DNA of 64,000 nt from Eikenella halliae. GTDB taxonomy: Bacteria > Pseudomonadota > Gammaproteobacteria > Burkholderiales > Neisseriaceae. Each line of letters opens with the position of its first letter. Within the stretch, counting starts at the first letter, position 1. Below are positions 8,501 through 16,568 of the stretch, one piece after another. Under the pieces are notes generated by a model. That model was not told the origin of the DNA and searched no databases. It saw nothing but the letters and a program-made list of their open reading frames with translations. The translations under genes were made by a program, and so were the position numbers. The stretch is taken from the NCBI RefSeq assembly GCF_001648475.1, contig NZ_LXSQ01000019.1, positions 1-64,000 of the forward strand. The letters run 5' to 3'.

Positions 8501-8540
8501 CAAAAGGCTACCTGAATATTTTTCAGGTAGCCTTTTGCTA
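8501..8540. terminator. Inverted DUS pair, bidirectional terminator
   Basis: CAAAAGGCTACCTGAA (8501-8516) and TTCAGGTAGCCTTTTG (8522-8537) form a 16-bp perfect stem between two convergent genes (the pilin-like gene and ispH). Confidence 0.75.
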
Positions 8541-8552
8541 TATCATTTGTTT

Positions 8553-8623
8553 TATAGTGGATTACAACAAGAATGAGACAAAGCAAGCCAACGCAGCAGC
8601 ATGCTTAATTTTATCCTACTATA
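8553..8623. mobile_element. Internally deleted Correia-like element
   Basis: This 71-bp element keeps both ends, TATAGTGGATTAC and TTTTATCCTACTATA, but has lost about 35 bases of core relative to the copy at 47886-47991, which it most resembles. Confidence 0.6.
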
Positions 8624-8636
8624 AATCTGCCCAACC

Positions 8637-9569
8637 TCACCCACGCAGCTCTTTGGGCAGCACAAACACAATACTCTCTTCTTCCCCTTCACCTTCCCGC
8701 ACCGTCTCAAAGCCCCAGCCGTGCACGGTGTCCACCACCTCTTGCACCAGCACCTCCGGTGCGGAGGCTCCGGCCGTAATCCCCACCCGCTCTTTGCCAG
8801 CAAACCATTCCTTTTTCAGGTAGCCCGCATTGTCCACCATATAGGCATCCACGCCATGTTGTGCGGCCACTTCGCGCAAACGGTTGCTATTAGAAGAATT
8901 GGGCGAGCCCACCACCACCACCACATCACTGGCCGCCGCCAGTTGCTTTACCGCCTCTTGGCGGTTGGTGGTGGCATAGCAGATGTCTTCCTTGTGCGGG
9001 CTGCGGATATTGGGGAAACGCGCCCGCAGCGCATCGATGATTTCCTTGGTTTCATCAATAGACAGCGTGGTTTGGCTCACGTGCGCGAGCTTATCGGGAT
9101 TGCGCACTTCCAAATCGGCCACATCCGCAGCTGTTTCCACCAAAAGCATACTGCCCGGCGGCAGCTGCCCCATGGTGCCTTCCACTTCCGGGTGGCCGGC
9201 ATGACCGATCATGATGATTTGGTAGCCGTGCTCATCCAAACGCGCCACTTCGCGGTGCACCTTGGTAACCAGCGGGCAAGTGGCATCAAACACGCGGAAA
9301 CCGCGCTCCGCCGCTTCCTCCTGCACCGCCTTAGATACGCCGTGCGCCGAGTAAATCAGCGTGGCACCGGGCGGCACATCTGCCAATTCTTCAATAAAAA
9401 CAGCTCCTTTGGCGCGTAAATTATCCACCACGAATTTATTGTGCACCACTTCGTGCCGCACATAAATCGGTGCGCCAAACAGCTCCAATGCCCGCTCCAC
9501 AATATTGATGGCACGGTCCACCCCCGCGCAAAAGCCGCGCGGATTGGCCAGCATAATGGTTTTCGCCAT
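8637..9569 (-). CDS. ispH: 4-hydroxy-3-methylbut-2-enyl diphosphate reductase
   Basis: This 310-residue [4Fe-4S] enzyme catalyses the last step of the MEP isoprenoid pathway, giving IPP and DMAPP. The three cluster cysteines are Cys14 (PRGFCAG), Cys98 (DATCPLV) and Cys197 (DICYAT); the TQ-rich SQTTLS motif is near 165. The longer frame to 9605 is rejected because AGAGGAAAAAAC immediately precedes the ATG at 9569. lspA lies upstream on the same strand, a common pairing. Length is normal. Confidence 0.97.
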   Translation of the reverse strand: MAKTIMLANPRGFCAGVDRAINIVERALELFGAPIYVRHEVVHNKFVVDNLRAKGAVFIEELADVPPGATLIYSAHGVSKAVQEEAAERGFRVFDATCPLVTKVHREVARLDEHGYQIIMIGHAGHPEVEGTMGQLPPGSMLLVETAADVADLEVRNPDKLAHVSQTTLSIDETKEIIDALRARFPNIRSPHKEDICYATTNRQEAVKQLAAASDVVVVVGSPNSSNSNRLREVAAQHGVDAYMVDNAGYLKKEWFAGKERVGITAGASAPEVLVQEVVDTVHGWGFETVREGEGEEESIVFVLPKELRG

Positions 9570-9619
9570 GTTTTTTCCTCTGAGTGTGGTTGGTCTAGCT
9601 ATCACTGAAGCTGACGCTT

Positions 9620-10126
9620 TCAGGTAGCCTGATTACGCTTACCCTGACGGAAACCGTCAATTACGAACAATGCTGCGCCAACGCAGATAAAACTGTCGGC
9701 CACATTAAATGCCGGATAGTAGTGATTATTCCAATAAAACAATAAGAAATCGATGACATGGCCGTAGTTGATGCGGTCGATAACATTGCCGATGGCACCG
9801 CCGATAATCATCGCTGCCGCCACATCGCCCAAGCGGCCAAACTTCCCCGAACGGATACCCAATGCCAAATACAGCGTCACCACCACCGCCAAGCCAGCAA
9901 ACAAGTATTTCTGCCAGCCTGAAGCACCGGCCAAGAAACTAAACGCCGCACCGGGGTTGTACACATGCGTCAAATCGAAAAAACCCTCGATCACCGGCTC
10001 GCGCCAGTTGAACATAATATGATCCACCACCCACAGCTTGCTCCACTGATCCAACACCACCACCAAAGCAGCCAGCAAAGCATACGGCCACAGCCGGAAC
10101 CACGAAACTTCTTTCATATTCATCAT
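9620..10126 (-). CDS. lspA: Lipoprotein signal peptidase (signal peptidase II)
   Basis: This is an inner-membrane aspartyl protease with four predicted membrane helices that removes signal peptides from lipidated prolipoproteins. The catalytic Asp residues are seen in GNVIDRINYGHVIDF and FNVADSFI, and the DQWSK motif follows helix 1. The start is uncertain: three ATG codons lie at 10126, 10123 and 10117, with no strong ribosome site. It ends NQAT-stop, where an embedded DUS supplies the stop codon. Confidence 0.93.
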   Translation of the reverse strand: MMNMKEVSWFRLWPYALLAALVVVLDQWSKLWVVDHIMFNWREPVIEGFFDLTHVYNPGAAFSFLAGASGWQKYLFAGLAVVVTLYLALGIRSGKFGRLGDVAAAMIIGGAIGNVIDRINYGHVIDFLLFYWNNHYYPAFNVADSFICVGAALFVIDGFRQGKRNQAT

Positions 10127-10305
10127 TACCCAACAGATAAAAAAGTGGCCGCATTTTACTATAAAGCACCAGTAGGCAGCCAAACTTATGGCACAAGCCC
10201 GGTCGTGCAAACCAATACACCACCATCAGGCTACCTGAAACCACTATTGCAACATAATTGCCCAACCTTCTCTTTTATTAAATAAAAAACCTATTGCCAG
10301 GCTAA

Positions 10306-10349
10306 TTGGTTTCCATTACCATACACCAATAATACTGATTATCAATAGA
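10306..10349 (+). promoter_or_regulatory. Promoter and Fur-box-like site of bfd
   Basis: TTGGTT (10306-10311) and TAATAC (10330-10335) form a possible promoter with an 18-base spacer. AATACTGATTATCAATAGA at 10331-10349 agrees with the 19-base Fur box at about 13 positions and overlaps the -10 box, so Fur with iron would repress it. This fits a bacterioferritin-associated ferredoxin gene. Confidence 0.5.
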
Positions 10350-10375
10350 ACAACTATTTTCAAGGGGGCACACCC

Positions 10376-10576
10376 ATGTTCGTCTGCGTTTGCAATGCCA
10401 TTTCCGACCGTCAAATCCAAGAAACCGTTGCCGCCGGAGCCACCAGCCTTACCGATCTGCAAAACGCCTTGGGCGTGGCCACCTGCTGCGGCTGCTGCGC
10501 CGATTTGGCCGTTTCCTACCTAGGCAACCACAGTGAAAATCATCAGGCTGCTGCCGGCAAAAACAACCTGCAATAG
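10376..10576 (+). CDS. bfd: Bacterioferritin-associated ferredoxin
   Basis: This 66-residue [2Fe-2S] protein has the Bfd cysteine pattern: Cys4 and Cys6 (CVC), then Cys38 and Cys41 in the CCGCC cluster. Bfd reduces the iron core of bacterioferritin so iron can be released when scarce. AAGGGGG precedes the ATG. The last 15 residues are polar and probably disordered. A hairpin terminator follows. Confidence 0.9.
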   Translation: MFVCVCNAISDRQIQETVAAGATSLTDLQNALGVATCCGCCADLAVSYLGNHSENHQAAAGKNNLQ

Positions 10577-10620
10577 CCGCGTTGCCGCCGCCCAGCAAAT
10601 CCTGCCCACACATTGACACT

Positions 10621-10650
10621 GCTGCCGTATTACGGCAGCATTTTGCTTTT
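10621..10650 (+). terminator. Rho-independent terminator of bfd
   Basis: GCTGCCGT and ACGGCAGC (10621-10639) form an 8-bp stem with a three-base loop, followed by ATTTTGCTTTT. Confidence 0.75.
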
Positions 10651-10674
10651 CAGGTAGCCTCAACAATACACATC

Positions 10675-11178
10675 ATGGACTTATTCAACACCCGATCCGT
10701 TACCTTCGAGCAACCCACCGCCATGCTGCGCGCCTGCCACGGCAAAGTAAAACGCTTCTGCAGCCAGCTGCACGCCCTGCCCGACTATCTGCAACAGCAC
10801 GGCTACAACACCGTGGCCGAACAGGCCGTTGCCCAAATCCGCCACTATTTCAACGTAGCCGCCCCGCTGCACCACCAAGACGAAGAAGAAGACTTTTTCC
10901 CCTTGCTGCTGCAATACGCCCCCGAAGCCAAAGCGCTGATTCAAGAATTGGAAAACGAACACCAATCCCTGCATGGCAGCTGGGATTTGCTCAACCGACA
11001 CCTAGCCTCCCTCACCGACGGCACGCCGCTCAATCCCGAGCTCATCACCCACTTCACTGCCGGCTACGACTTCCACATTCCGCGCGAAGAGCAGCTGTTC
11101 GACCTAGGCGACCAAAAAATTCCCGAAGCCGAACTGCGCATCATCGGCAAACGCATGGCCGCCAGGCGGCAAGGGTAA
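10675..11178 (+). CDS. Hemerythrin HHE-domain protein
   Basis: The start at ATG 10675 (MDLFNTRSV) gives 167 residues; the upstream frame from 10582 crosses the bfd terminator and a DUS, and is rejected. The four-helix protein has hemerythrin-like di-iron ligands: His near CHGKVKRF, HHQDEEEDFFP, ENEHQSLH and the late DFHIPREEQ. Such proteins bind oxygen, nitric oxide or iron. No good ribosome site is visible. Its place next to Fur-controlled bfd suggests iron or nitrosative-stress use. Confidence 0.75.
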   Translation: MDLFNTRSVTFEQPTAMLRACHGKVKRFCSQLHALPDYLQQHGYNTVAEQAVAQIRHYFNVAAPLHHQDEEEDFFPLLLQYAPEAKALIQELENEHQSLHGSWDLLNRHLASLTDGTPLNPELITHFTAGYDFHIPREEQLFDLGDQKIPEAELRIIGKRMAARRQG

Positions 11179-11201
11179 AGGCTGAGTACTGTTCGGCAAT
11201 A

Positions 11202-11265
11202 AAAAAAGGCTACCTGAAAATCGGCTTCGCAGATATGTGCAAAGCCTACTTTCAGGTAGCCTTTC
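11202..11265. terminator. Inverted DUS pair, terminator-like
   Basis: AAAAGGCTACCTGAAAA (11204-11220) faces TTTCAGGTAGCCTTT (11250-11264). It follows the hemerythrin gene. Confidence 0.6.
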
Positions 11266-11355
11266 TGATATTCAAAACGGCTTCTGCATACCTCGTTGGT
11301 CTACATCACCCACATTTTACCGAAAGCTTTATCGCTATACTTGAACAGTATAACC

Positions 11356-11407
11356 AAAAGGCTACCTGAAAGTTTAGCGTTGAAGCTCACGCTTTCAGGT
11401 AGCCTTT
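11356..11407. terminator. Inverted DUS pair, terminator-like
   Basis: AAAAGGCTACCTGAAA (11356-11371) faces TTTCAGGTAGCCTTT (11393-11407). It terminates the small gene at 11428-11577, which runs leftwards. Confidence 0.6.
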
Positions 11408-11427
11408 ATTGAAAGAACTAACTAAGC

Positions 11428-11577
11428 TTAGCCGCCGCAAACGCCGCAGCAGCCGCTTTCGGTGGTTTCGCCGTTGTTGCTGTCGGCATTGTTGAGCACC
11501 TTCAGCTCGATATCTTCCTGTACTTGCGGTACATGGTTATCGGCAGCTTCCAGCTGGAGATTTTCGTTTTGGCTCAT
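11428..11577 (-). CDS. 49-residue Cys-rich micropeptide downstream of ftsH
   Basis: The frame starts with ATG at 11577, with AAAGGAAAAACG just upstream, and ends with TAA at 11428. The product is mostly polar and acidic (MSQNENLQLEAADN...) and ends CCGVCGG. The glycine- and cysteine-rich tail could bind metal, or be a modification or cleavage substrate. It lies 49 bases after ftsH on the same strand and may share its transcript. The family is not recognised, and no maturation enzyme is visible nearby. Confidence 0.6.
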   Translation of the reverse strand: MSQNENLQLEAADNHVPQVQEDIELKVLNNADSNNGETTESGCCGVCGG

Positions 11578-11626
11578 CGTTTTTCCTTTCATCGGATATG
11601 TGGGTGGGGAAATATATACCGTGATT

Positions 11627-13663
11627 TCAGGGCTGTTTGTCGGCAGCAGCCTCTTGCTGATCCGTATCCTCTGCAGCCTGCGTGCTCAATGGGGCGGCAA
11701 CTTGGTCTTGCCCTGCGGCTTCATCTGCCAAAGCCGGAGCGGGGTCGGCAACTGGCCGGTCGGTTTCGTCCGCATCCGTTGCCTCATTATTGCCCGCATC
11801 AACATCGTTGTCGCCACGCACATTGTGGCTATAGTCTTTCGGCGGGCTGGGCTGCTTGCCTGCCATGATCTCCAGCACTTGATCGCGATCGATGGTTTCC
11901 CATTCCATCAAAGCCTTGCACATGGTTTCCATCTTATCGCGGTTTTCATCTAGGATTTTGTAGGCCACTGCATATTGTTCGTCCAGAATGCGGCGGATTT
12001 CGGCATCTACCTCCTGCTGGGTTTTCTCGGAAATATGCTGCGAACGGGTAACGCTGCGGCCGAGAAACACTTCGCCCTCGTTTTCGGCATACACCATCAC
12101 GCCCATTTTCTCGCTCATGCCGTAACGCGTTACCATCTCCCGCGCCATCTGCGTAGCGCGTTCGAAATCATTGGACGCGCCGGTGGAAATGCGGCCGATA
12201 AAAATATCTTCGGCAATACGCCCGCCAAACAGGATGGCCAGCTGGCTGAGCATTTGGTCTTTATACATCGAGATGCGGTCGCGCTCCGGCAGCTGCCAGG
12301 TCAAGCCCAGCGCACGGCCGCGCGGCATGATGGTTACTTTGTGCACCGGATCGGTAAACGGCAGGCTCTCGGCCACGATGGCATGCCCGGCTTCGTGATA
12401 AGCGGTGGCGCGTTTTTCGTCTTCATGCATCACCATGCTGCGCCGCTCGGGGCCCATATAGATTTTGTCTTTGGCGTCTTCAAAGTCGCTCTGATCAACC
12501 TTGATTTTATTGCGGCGGCCGGCAAACAGAGCAGCCTCGTTCACCAAGTTGGCCAAATCCGCACCGGAAAAACCGGGTGTGCCGCGCGCCAGCGACACCA
12601 AATCCACCGAAGCATCCAGCGGCACTTTCTTGGCGTGCACCTTCAAAATCTGCTCGCGGCCGCGGATATCGGGCAGCGGCACCACCACTTGGCGGTCGAA
12701 ACGGCCGGGGCGCTGCAAGGCCGGGTCGAGCACGTCTGGGCGGTTGGTGGCGGCAATCACGATAACAGTCTGATTGCTTTCAAACCCATCCATCTCCACC
12801 AGCAGCTGGTTCAAAGTTTGTTCGCGTTCATCGTTGCCGCCGCCCAAACCGGCACCGCGCTGGCGGCCCACGGCATCGATTTCGTCGATAAAGATGATGC
12901 AGGGCGCATTTTTCTTGGCCTGTTCAAACATATCGCGCACGCGGGAAGCGCCCACGCCCACGAACATTTCCACAAAGTCCGAACCGGAAATGCTGAAAAA
13001 CGGCACGCCCGCTTCACCGGCAATCGCCTTGGCCAGCAAGGTTTTGCCCGTACCCGGGCTGCCGGCCAGCAAAATTCCGCGCGGCACGCGGCCGCCCAGG
13101 CTCTGATAGCGGTTCGGCGCTTGGAGGTAGTCCACGATTTCCTGCACTTCTTCTTTCGCCTCGTCGCAACCGGCCACGTCGGCAAAGGTTACGCGGTTGG
13201 CATCTTTATCCAGCAGCCGGGCACGGCTTTTGCCGAAGGAAAACGCCCCGCCCTTGCCCCCGCCGCCGTTTTGCATACGCAAAAAGTAAAACCAAGCGCC
13301 AATCAGCAGCAGCACCGGCAGGAGGCTGGTGAAGAAAATATTGCTCCACAGGCCAGGCTTTTCTTCAGGTATGTATCGGAAATCAACGTTCTTGTCCTGC
13401 AACATCGTCAGGAGTTTGTCGTCCATCGGCGCATTGGTATAGAACTTGGATTTGTCGGTGCGCTCGCCTTTAATCACATAACCGCTCAGCAGCGTGCCTT
13501 CAATATCCACCTTGGCTACTTCGCCTTTGTTTACCTGCTGGATAAACTGCGAATAGTTGATCAGCTGTTTGTCTTCCCTCTTGCCCAGCAACGCTTGGGC
13601 CGAGGCAAGCAGCACCCCGGCCAGAAACAGCCAAACCAAAATCGTCCTCATGGTGTTACGCAC
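11627..13663 (-). CDS. ftsH: ATP-dependent zinc metalloprotease FtsH
   Basis: This is a 678-residue membrane-anchored AAA+ protease. It has two N-terminal transmembrane segments (about residues 5-23 and 105-125) around a periplasmic domain, Walker A GSPGTGKT, Walker B IIFIDEID and the zinc motif HEAGH. The acidic C-terminal tail is low-complexity (Asp, Ala, Gln). GTG at 13663 with AGGAG nine bases ahead is preferred over the ATG at 13651. It follows rlmE on the same strand, as in many proteobacteria. Confidence 0.97.
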   Translation of the reverse strand: MRNTMRTILVWLFLAGVLLASAQALLGKREDKQLINYSQFIQQVNKGEVAKVDIEGTLLSGYVIKGERTDKSKFYTNAPMDDKLLTMLQDKNVDFRYIPEEKPGLWSNIFFTSLLPVLLLIGAWFYFLRMQNGGGGKGGAFSFGKSRARLLDKDANRVTFADVAGCDEAKEEVQEIVDYLQAPNRYQSLGGRVPRGILLAGSPGTGKTLLAKAIAGEAGVPFFSISGSDFVEMFVGVGASRVRDMFEQAKKNAPCIIFIDEIDAVGRQRGAGLGGGNDEREQTLNQLLVEMDGFESNQTVIVIAATNRPDVLDPALQRPGRFDRQVVVPLPDIRGREQILKVHAKKVPLDASVDLVSLARGTPGFSGADLANLVNEAALFAGRRNKIKVDQSDFEDAKDKIYMGPERRSMVMHEDEKRATAYHEAGHAIVAESLPFTDPVHKVTIMPRGRALGLTWQLPERDRISMYKDQMLSQLAILFGGRIAEDIFIGRISTGASNDFERATQMAREMVTRYGMSEKMGVMVYAENEGEVFLGRSVTRSQHISEKTQQEVDAEIRRILDEQYAVAYKILDENRDKMETMCKALMEWETIDRDQVLEIMAGKQPSPPKDYSHNVRGDNDVDAGNNEATDADETDRPVADPAPALADEAAGQDQVAAPLSTQAAEDTDQQEAAADKQP

Positions 13664-13730
13664 GGTAACAAGCTCCTAACTATATAAATATAAAGTGCAA
13701 AAAACAGATGATAACCAGCACCTTGCCTGA

Positions 13731-14351
13731 TTACCGCTTATTCCTGCCCAGCAGATATACCTCGCTGGAACGGCTGCGCGAGGCCTTAGGCTTGCGCACC
13801 TGTACTTGGGCAAACACCCCGCGCATGGCCTGCATATATTCCTGAAAACCCGCGCCTTGAAACACTTTCACCAGCATATTGCCGCCCGTTTTCAGGTGCT
13901 CGGCGGCAAAATCCAGCGCCAGCTCGCACAAAACATAGCTGCGCGCCTGATCGGTTACCGCATTGCCCGACATATTGGGTGCCATATCGCAAATTACAAG
14001 GTCTAGCGCGCGGCCTTCGAGCAGATTTTCCAACTCCTCCAGCACCTCGTTTTCGCGGAAATCGCCTTGGATAAACGATACGCCCGCAATCGGCTCCATC
14101 GGCAAAACATCCAAGGCAAACACCCTGCCCTGCGCCCCCGCCAACTTAACCGCTACCTGCGACCAGCTGCCCGGCGCGCTACCCAAATCGGCCAGCACGG
14201 TGCCGTTTTTAATCAACTTGTCTTTTTCGTTGATTTCCAGCAATTTGTATGCTGCCCGGGCACGGTAGCCGTCTTTTTGCGCCTGATGCACATAGGGGTC
14301 GTTCACGTGTTCGTTCAGCCAGCTTTTGGAGGATTTGGAACGGGTTGCCAT
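13731..14351 (-). CDS. rlmE: 23S rRNA U2552 2'-O-methyltransferase RlmE
   Basis: This 206-residue FtsJ/RrmJ enzyme uses S-adenosylmethionine to methylate U2552 in the peptidyl transferase region. The SAM motif is DLGSAPGSWSQ (about residues 50-60), and the catalytic K-D-K-E residues are visible (Lys near AAYKLLE, CDMAPN, MLVKVFQG, SSEVYLL). Starts at 14351 or 14354 (ATGATG) are equivalent. The upstream frame, reading FSGSL, is DUS and not coding. Confidence 0.95.
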   Translation of the reverse strand: MATRSKSSKSWLNEHVNDPYVHQAQKDGYRARAAYKLLEINEKDKLIKNGTVLADLGSAPGSWSQVAVKLAGAQGRVFALDVLPMEPIAGVSFIQGDFRENEVLEELENLLEGRALDLVICDMAPNMSGNAVTDQARSYVLCELALDFAAEHLKTGGNMLVKVFQGAGFQEYMQAMRGVFAQVQVRKPKASRSRSSEVYLLGRNKR

Positions 14352-14390
14352 CATCAATCCAATCGAAGAAACGGCTGCATTGTAGCCGAT

Positions 14391-14431
14391 AAGGCTACCT
14401 GAAAACCACAATCGGGATTTCAGGTAGCCTT
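14391..14431. terminator. Inverted DUS pair, terminator-like
   Basis: AAGGCTACCTGAAA at 14391-14404 faces ATTTCAGGTAGCCTT at 14417-14431. It terminates iscA (ends 14453), upstream of rlmE on the same strand. Confidence 0.6.
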
Positions 14432-14452
14432 ATGACGCACCAATCCAGAGGC

Positions 14453-14773
14453 TCAAACATTAAAGCTTTCGCCGCAACCGCATTCGTTTTTCACGTTCGG
14501 GTTGGCGAATTTGAAGCCTTCCTGCAGGCCTTCTTTGGTGAAGTCCAGCTCGGTGCCGTCGAGGTAAACATGGCTTTTCGGATCAACCAATACTTTCACG
14601 CCGTGCCCTTCAAACACCAAATCATCGGGCAGGATTTCATCGGCAAATTCCAGCGTGTAGGCCATGCCGGAGCAGCCGCTGGTTTTCACACCGATGCGGA
14701 TGCCTTCGCCTTTGCCGCGTTTGGTGAGGAAGTTGCGGATATGGTCGGCAGCGTTGGGAGTGAGTGTAATCAT
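14453..14773 (-). CDS. iscA: Iron-sulfur cluster assembly protein IscA
   Basis: This 106-residue A-type carrier has its three cluster ligands at Cys34 (TSGCSGMAY), Cys98 and Cys100 (ECGCGESF). It accepts [4Fe-4S] clusters and passes them to target proteins. GGAAACCCCC precedes the ATG at 14773. It is separated from iscU by the lipoprotein, helix-hairpin-helix and DksA-like genes, which is unusual but keeps the same strand. Confidence 0.93.
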   Translation of the reverse strand: MITLTPNAADHIRNFLTKRGKGEGIRIGVKTSGCSGMAYTLEFADEILPDDLVFEGHGVKVLVDPKSHVYLDGTELDFTKEGLQEGFKFANPNVKNECGCGESFNV

Positions 14774-14803
14774 GGGGGTTTCCTTTGTTTTAAGTTCTTG
14801 ATA

Positions 14804-14843
14804 GAGGCTACCTGAAAAACAGTATCGGGTTCAGGTAGCCTTT
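14804..14843. terminator. Inverted DUS pair, terminator-like
   Basis: AGGCTACCTGAAAA (14805-14818) faces TTCAGGTAGCCT (14830-14841). It lies just after the lipoprotein gene at 14847-15332 and before iscA on the same strand. Confidence 0.55.
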
Positions 14844-14846
14844 CGG

Positions 14847-15332
14847 TTAAGGTTTGGCATTATCCGGCTCTGCCGCCACGGGTGTTTTCGTGCGGGCGGC
14901 GCAGTCGATGATTTCGTCTTTTTCCAAACGGCCTGCCCGATTGTATGCCTGTAGGCGGGTAACGATGCCGTTTCGGTAGAGCAGGCGCAGGCGCAATGTG
15001 CCGTCCGATAGGTAGCCGTGCGACCATCCTTCAATCTCGCCCTGTGCGTTATAGCTGTGCCGGGTACGGACTCTGCCGTTTGGATGGAATATTTCCAACT
15101 GCAAGGGCCGGCCGTTTTTGATCACGACCTGCCTGTCTCCCCGGGGAGGCCAGCGGTATTTGCCGTCGGGCAGGCCTTCCGGCAGCGGCGGGAGGATGCG
15201 GGCATGCTGTTTTTCGCACATCCACAGGCTCTCTTCATTTTCCGCCGTGAGCGCTGGCAGGTTGCGGACGGAGGCGGCGCAACCGGCCAGCAGCAATATG
15301 GCAGGGATTGGAAGGAGTAATTTGGTTTGCAT
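14847..15332 (-). CDS. Lipoprotein with MORN-like repeats
   Basis: This 161-residue protein has a signal peptide and lipobox LLAGC (Cys18). The middle part carries weak repeats of the type NGR...LEIFHPNGRVRTRHSYNAQGEIEGW, similar to MORN_2 or YwqK antitoxin-like repeats. It is probably anchored to a membrane facing the periplasm. No enzymatic motif is seen. It sits between iscA and iscU genes but has no evident role in cluster assembly. Confidence 0.65.
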   Translation of the reverse strand: MQTKLLLPIPAILLLAGCAASVRNLPALTAENEESLWMCEKQHARILPPLPEGLPDGKYRWPPRGDRQVVIKNGRPLQLEIFHPNGRVRTRHSYNAQGEIEGWSHGYLSDGTLRLRLLYRNGIVTRLQAYNRAGRLEKDEIIDCAARTKTPVAAEPDNAKP

Positions 15333-15357
15333 AAGGCCTCGTTGTTCGGGCGGCAGA

Positions 15358-15448
15358 TATAGCGGATTAAAATCGCCATGCTACGGCATTGATCCGCCTT
15401 GACGTATTGCCTTGTACGCCTCGTAGCTCGCTGCTTTTAACCCACTTA
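15358..15448. mobile_element. Degenerate Correia-like element
   Basis: TATAGCGGATTAAAATCGCCATGCTAC opens it, and TTTTAACCCACTTA closes it. The core resembles the copy at 33061 (GCCATGCTACnGCnTTG, CCTTGACGTA). Confidence 0.55.
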
Positions 15449-15462
15449 TTTTCAGGTAGCCT

Positions 15463-15705
15463 TTATCCCGCCGTCTGTCGCCGCTTTGCCCAATCCACAG
15501 CGGCCTGCATGGCGGCGCGCGCCTGCGGGCTGTTTTTCCAGCAGGTGCTGCCGGTGAGCGCCGCGCCCTGTTGCAGCATATCGTCCACATCGGCGGCGGC
15601 GAGCTTGTCCACGTCGTCCAAGCCCATTTGTTGCAGGCGTTGCAGCACGGTTTTGCCGATGCCTTTTTCAGCAAGCAGGGATTGGGTTTCTTCGGGGGTA
15701 AACAT
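15463..15705 (-). CDS. Helix-hairpin-helix protein
   Basis: This 80-residue protein starts MFTPEETQSLLAEKGIGKTVLQRLQQMGL. It contains one or two helix-hairpin-helix DNA- or ribosome-binding like motifs (KGIGKTVLQRL, LDDVDKLAAADVD). It ends in a basic tail (RRQTAG). No ribosome site stands out. Its function is unknown. Confidence 0.6.
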   Translation of the reverse strand: MFTPEETQSLLAEKGIGKTVLQRLQQMGLDDVDKLAAADVDDMLQQGAALTGSTCWKNSPQARAAMQAAVDWAKRRQTAG

Positions 15706-15852
15706 GGGTTTGTTCGGTATTGGCGTCGGCAGGATTTTTTGGGATGGGCTACCTGAAAATCGTCAGGCGGCGAAGCGGTCATACACGGCATTGCCGACGC
15801 AGGCGCGTTGCCGAGCAACTCGGTTGCGCTGAAACCATCGGTTCCAGGTAGC

Positions 15853-16119
15853 CTATTTCAGCTGGCTGTCCTTACTGCCGCGCCGGTTGTAGGCGGAGCG
15901 GAATTGCTGTTGTTTGTCGGCCTCTTCTTGGCAGGCAATGCACAACTGTACGCCGGGCAGGGCGCGGCGGCGGGCTTCGGGAATCGGCTCGCCGCATTCG
16001 GCGCATTCGCGTGCGCTTTCGCCGGAGGGCAGGTTTTGCCGGGCGGCAGCCAGCGCGTCGTCCAAATTGGCGTCGATTTGCGCCTGCTCCGCGCCGTCGG
16101 GCGCCCAACCGCCGGCCAT
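15853..16119 (-). CDS. DksA/TraR-family zinc finger protein
   Basis: This 88-residue protein has the C4 zinc finger of the DksA/TraR family, CAEC...CIAC (about residues 39-63), ahead of a Gln-rich tail. The N-terminal half (about 36 residues) is a short helix. Small members of this family bind RNA polymerase or act in stress responses. It starts 2 bases after the iscU stop, so it may be translationally coupled. Confidence 0.75.
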   Translation of the reverse strand: MAGGWAPDGAEQAQIDANLDDALAAARQNLPSGESARECAECGEPIPEARRRALPGVQLCIACQEEADKQQQFRSAYNRRGSKDSQLK

Positions 16120-16120
16120 G

Positions 16121-16504
16121 TTATACGCCTTTTTTCTTTTTGTAGTCCGCCACGGCGGCTTTCACCGCGTCTTCGGCCAAAATCGAGCAGTGGATTTTCA
16201 CGGGCGGCAGTTCCAATTCTTCGGCGATTTCGCTGTTTTTAATCGCCAGCGCGTCGTCCAGGCTTTTGCCTTTCACCCATTCGGTAATCAGGCTGGACGA
16301 GGCAATGGCGGAGCCGCAGCCGTAGGTTTTGAATTTGGCGTCTTCGATGATGCCTTGGTCGTTCACTTTGATTTGCAGGCGCATCACGTCGCCGCAGGCG
16401 GGCGCGCCCACCATGCCGGTGCCGACGTCGTTGTCGTCTTTGTCGAACGTGCCGACGTTGCGGGGGTTTTCGTAATGGTCGATGACTTTGTCGCTGTATG
16501 CCAT
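16121..16504 (-). CDS. iscU: Iron-sulfur scaffold protein IscU
   Basis: This 127-residue scaffold receives sulfur from IscS and iron to build clusters before transfer. Conserved Cys37 (PACGDV), Cys63 (YGCGSA) and Cys106 (IHCSILA) are present, with LPPVK near residue 99 for chaperone (HscA) recognition. AAGGAAACACATC precedes the ATG. Confidence 0.97.
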   Translation of the reverse strand: MAYSDKVIDHYENPRNVGTFDKDDNDVGTGMVGAPACGDVMRLQIKVNDQGIIEDAKFKTYGCGSAIASSSLITEWVKGKSLDDALAIKNSEIAEELELPPVKIHCSILAEDAVKAAVADYKKKKGV

Positions 16505-16549
16505 GATGTGTTTCCTTGTATTTTTAGCGGGTTAGTAAAATTTCTTGGG

Positions 16550-16561
16550 TGCAGGCTGCTT
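16550..16561 (-). repeat. DUS of Kingella 'king3' type
   Basis: TGCAGGCTGCTT is the reverse complement of AAGCAGCCTGCA, recalled as a Kingella DUS dialect. It also occurs at 16909-16920, 17027-17038 and 17376-17387 only in this part of the window. Confidence 0.7.
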
Positions 16562-16568
16562 TTTGCGC

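Noticed and set aside
11975..13687. Long plus-strand open frame opposite ftsH
   Set aside because: A shadow frame on the complement of a conserved gene, rich in His and Ala.
13731..14411. Longer start for rlmE (MWFSGSL...)
   Set aside because: FSGSL is the translation of a DUS; the MATRSK start fits the family.
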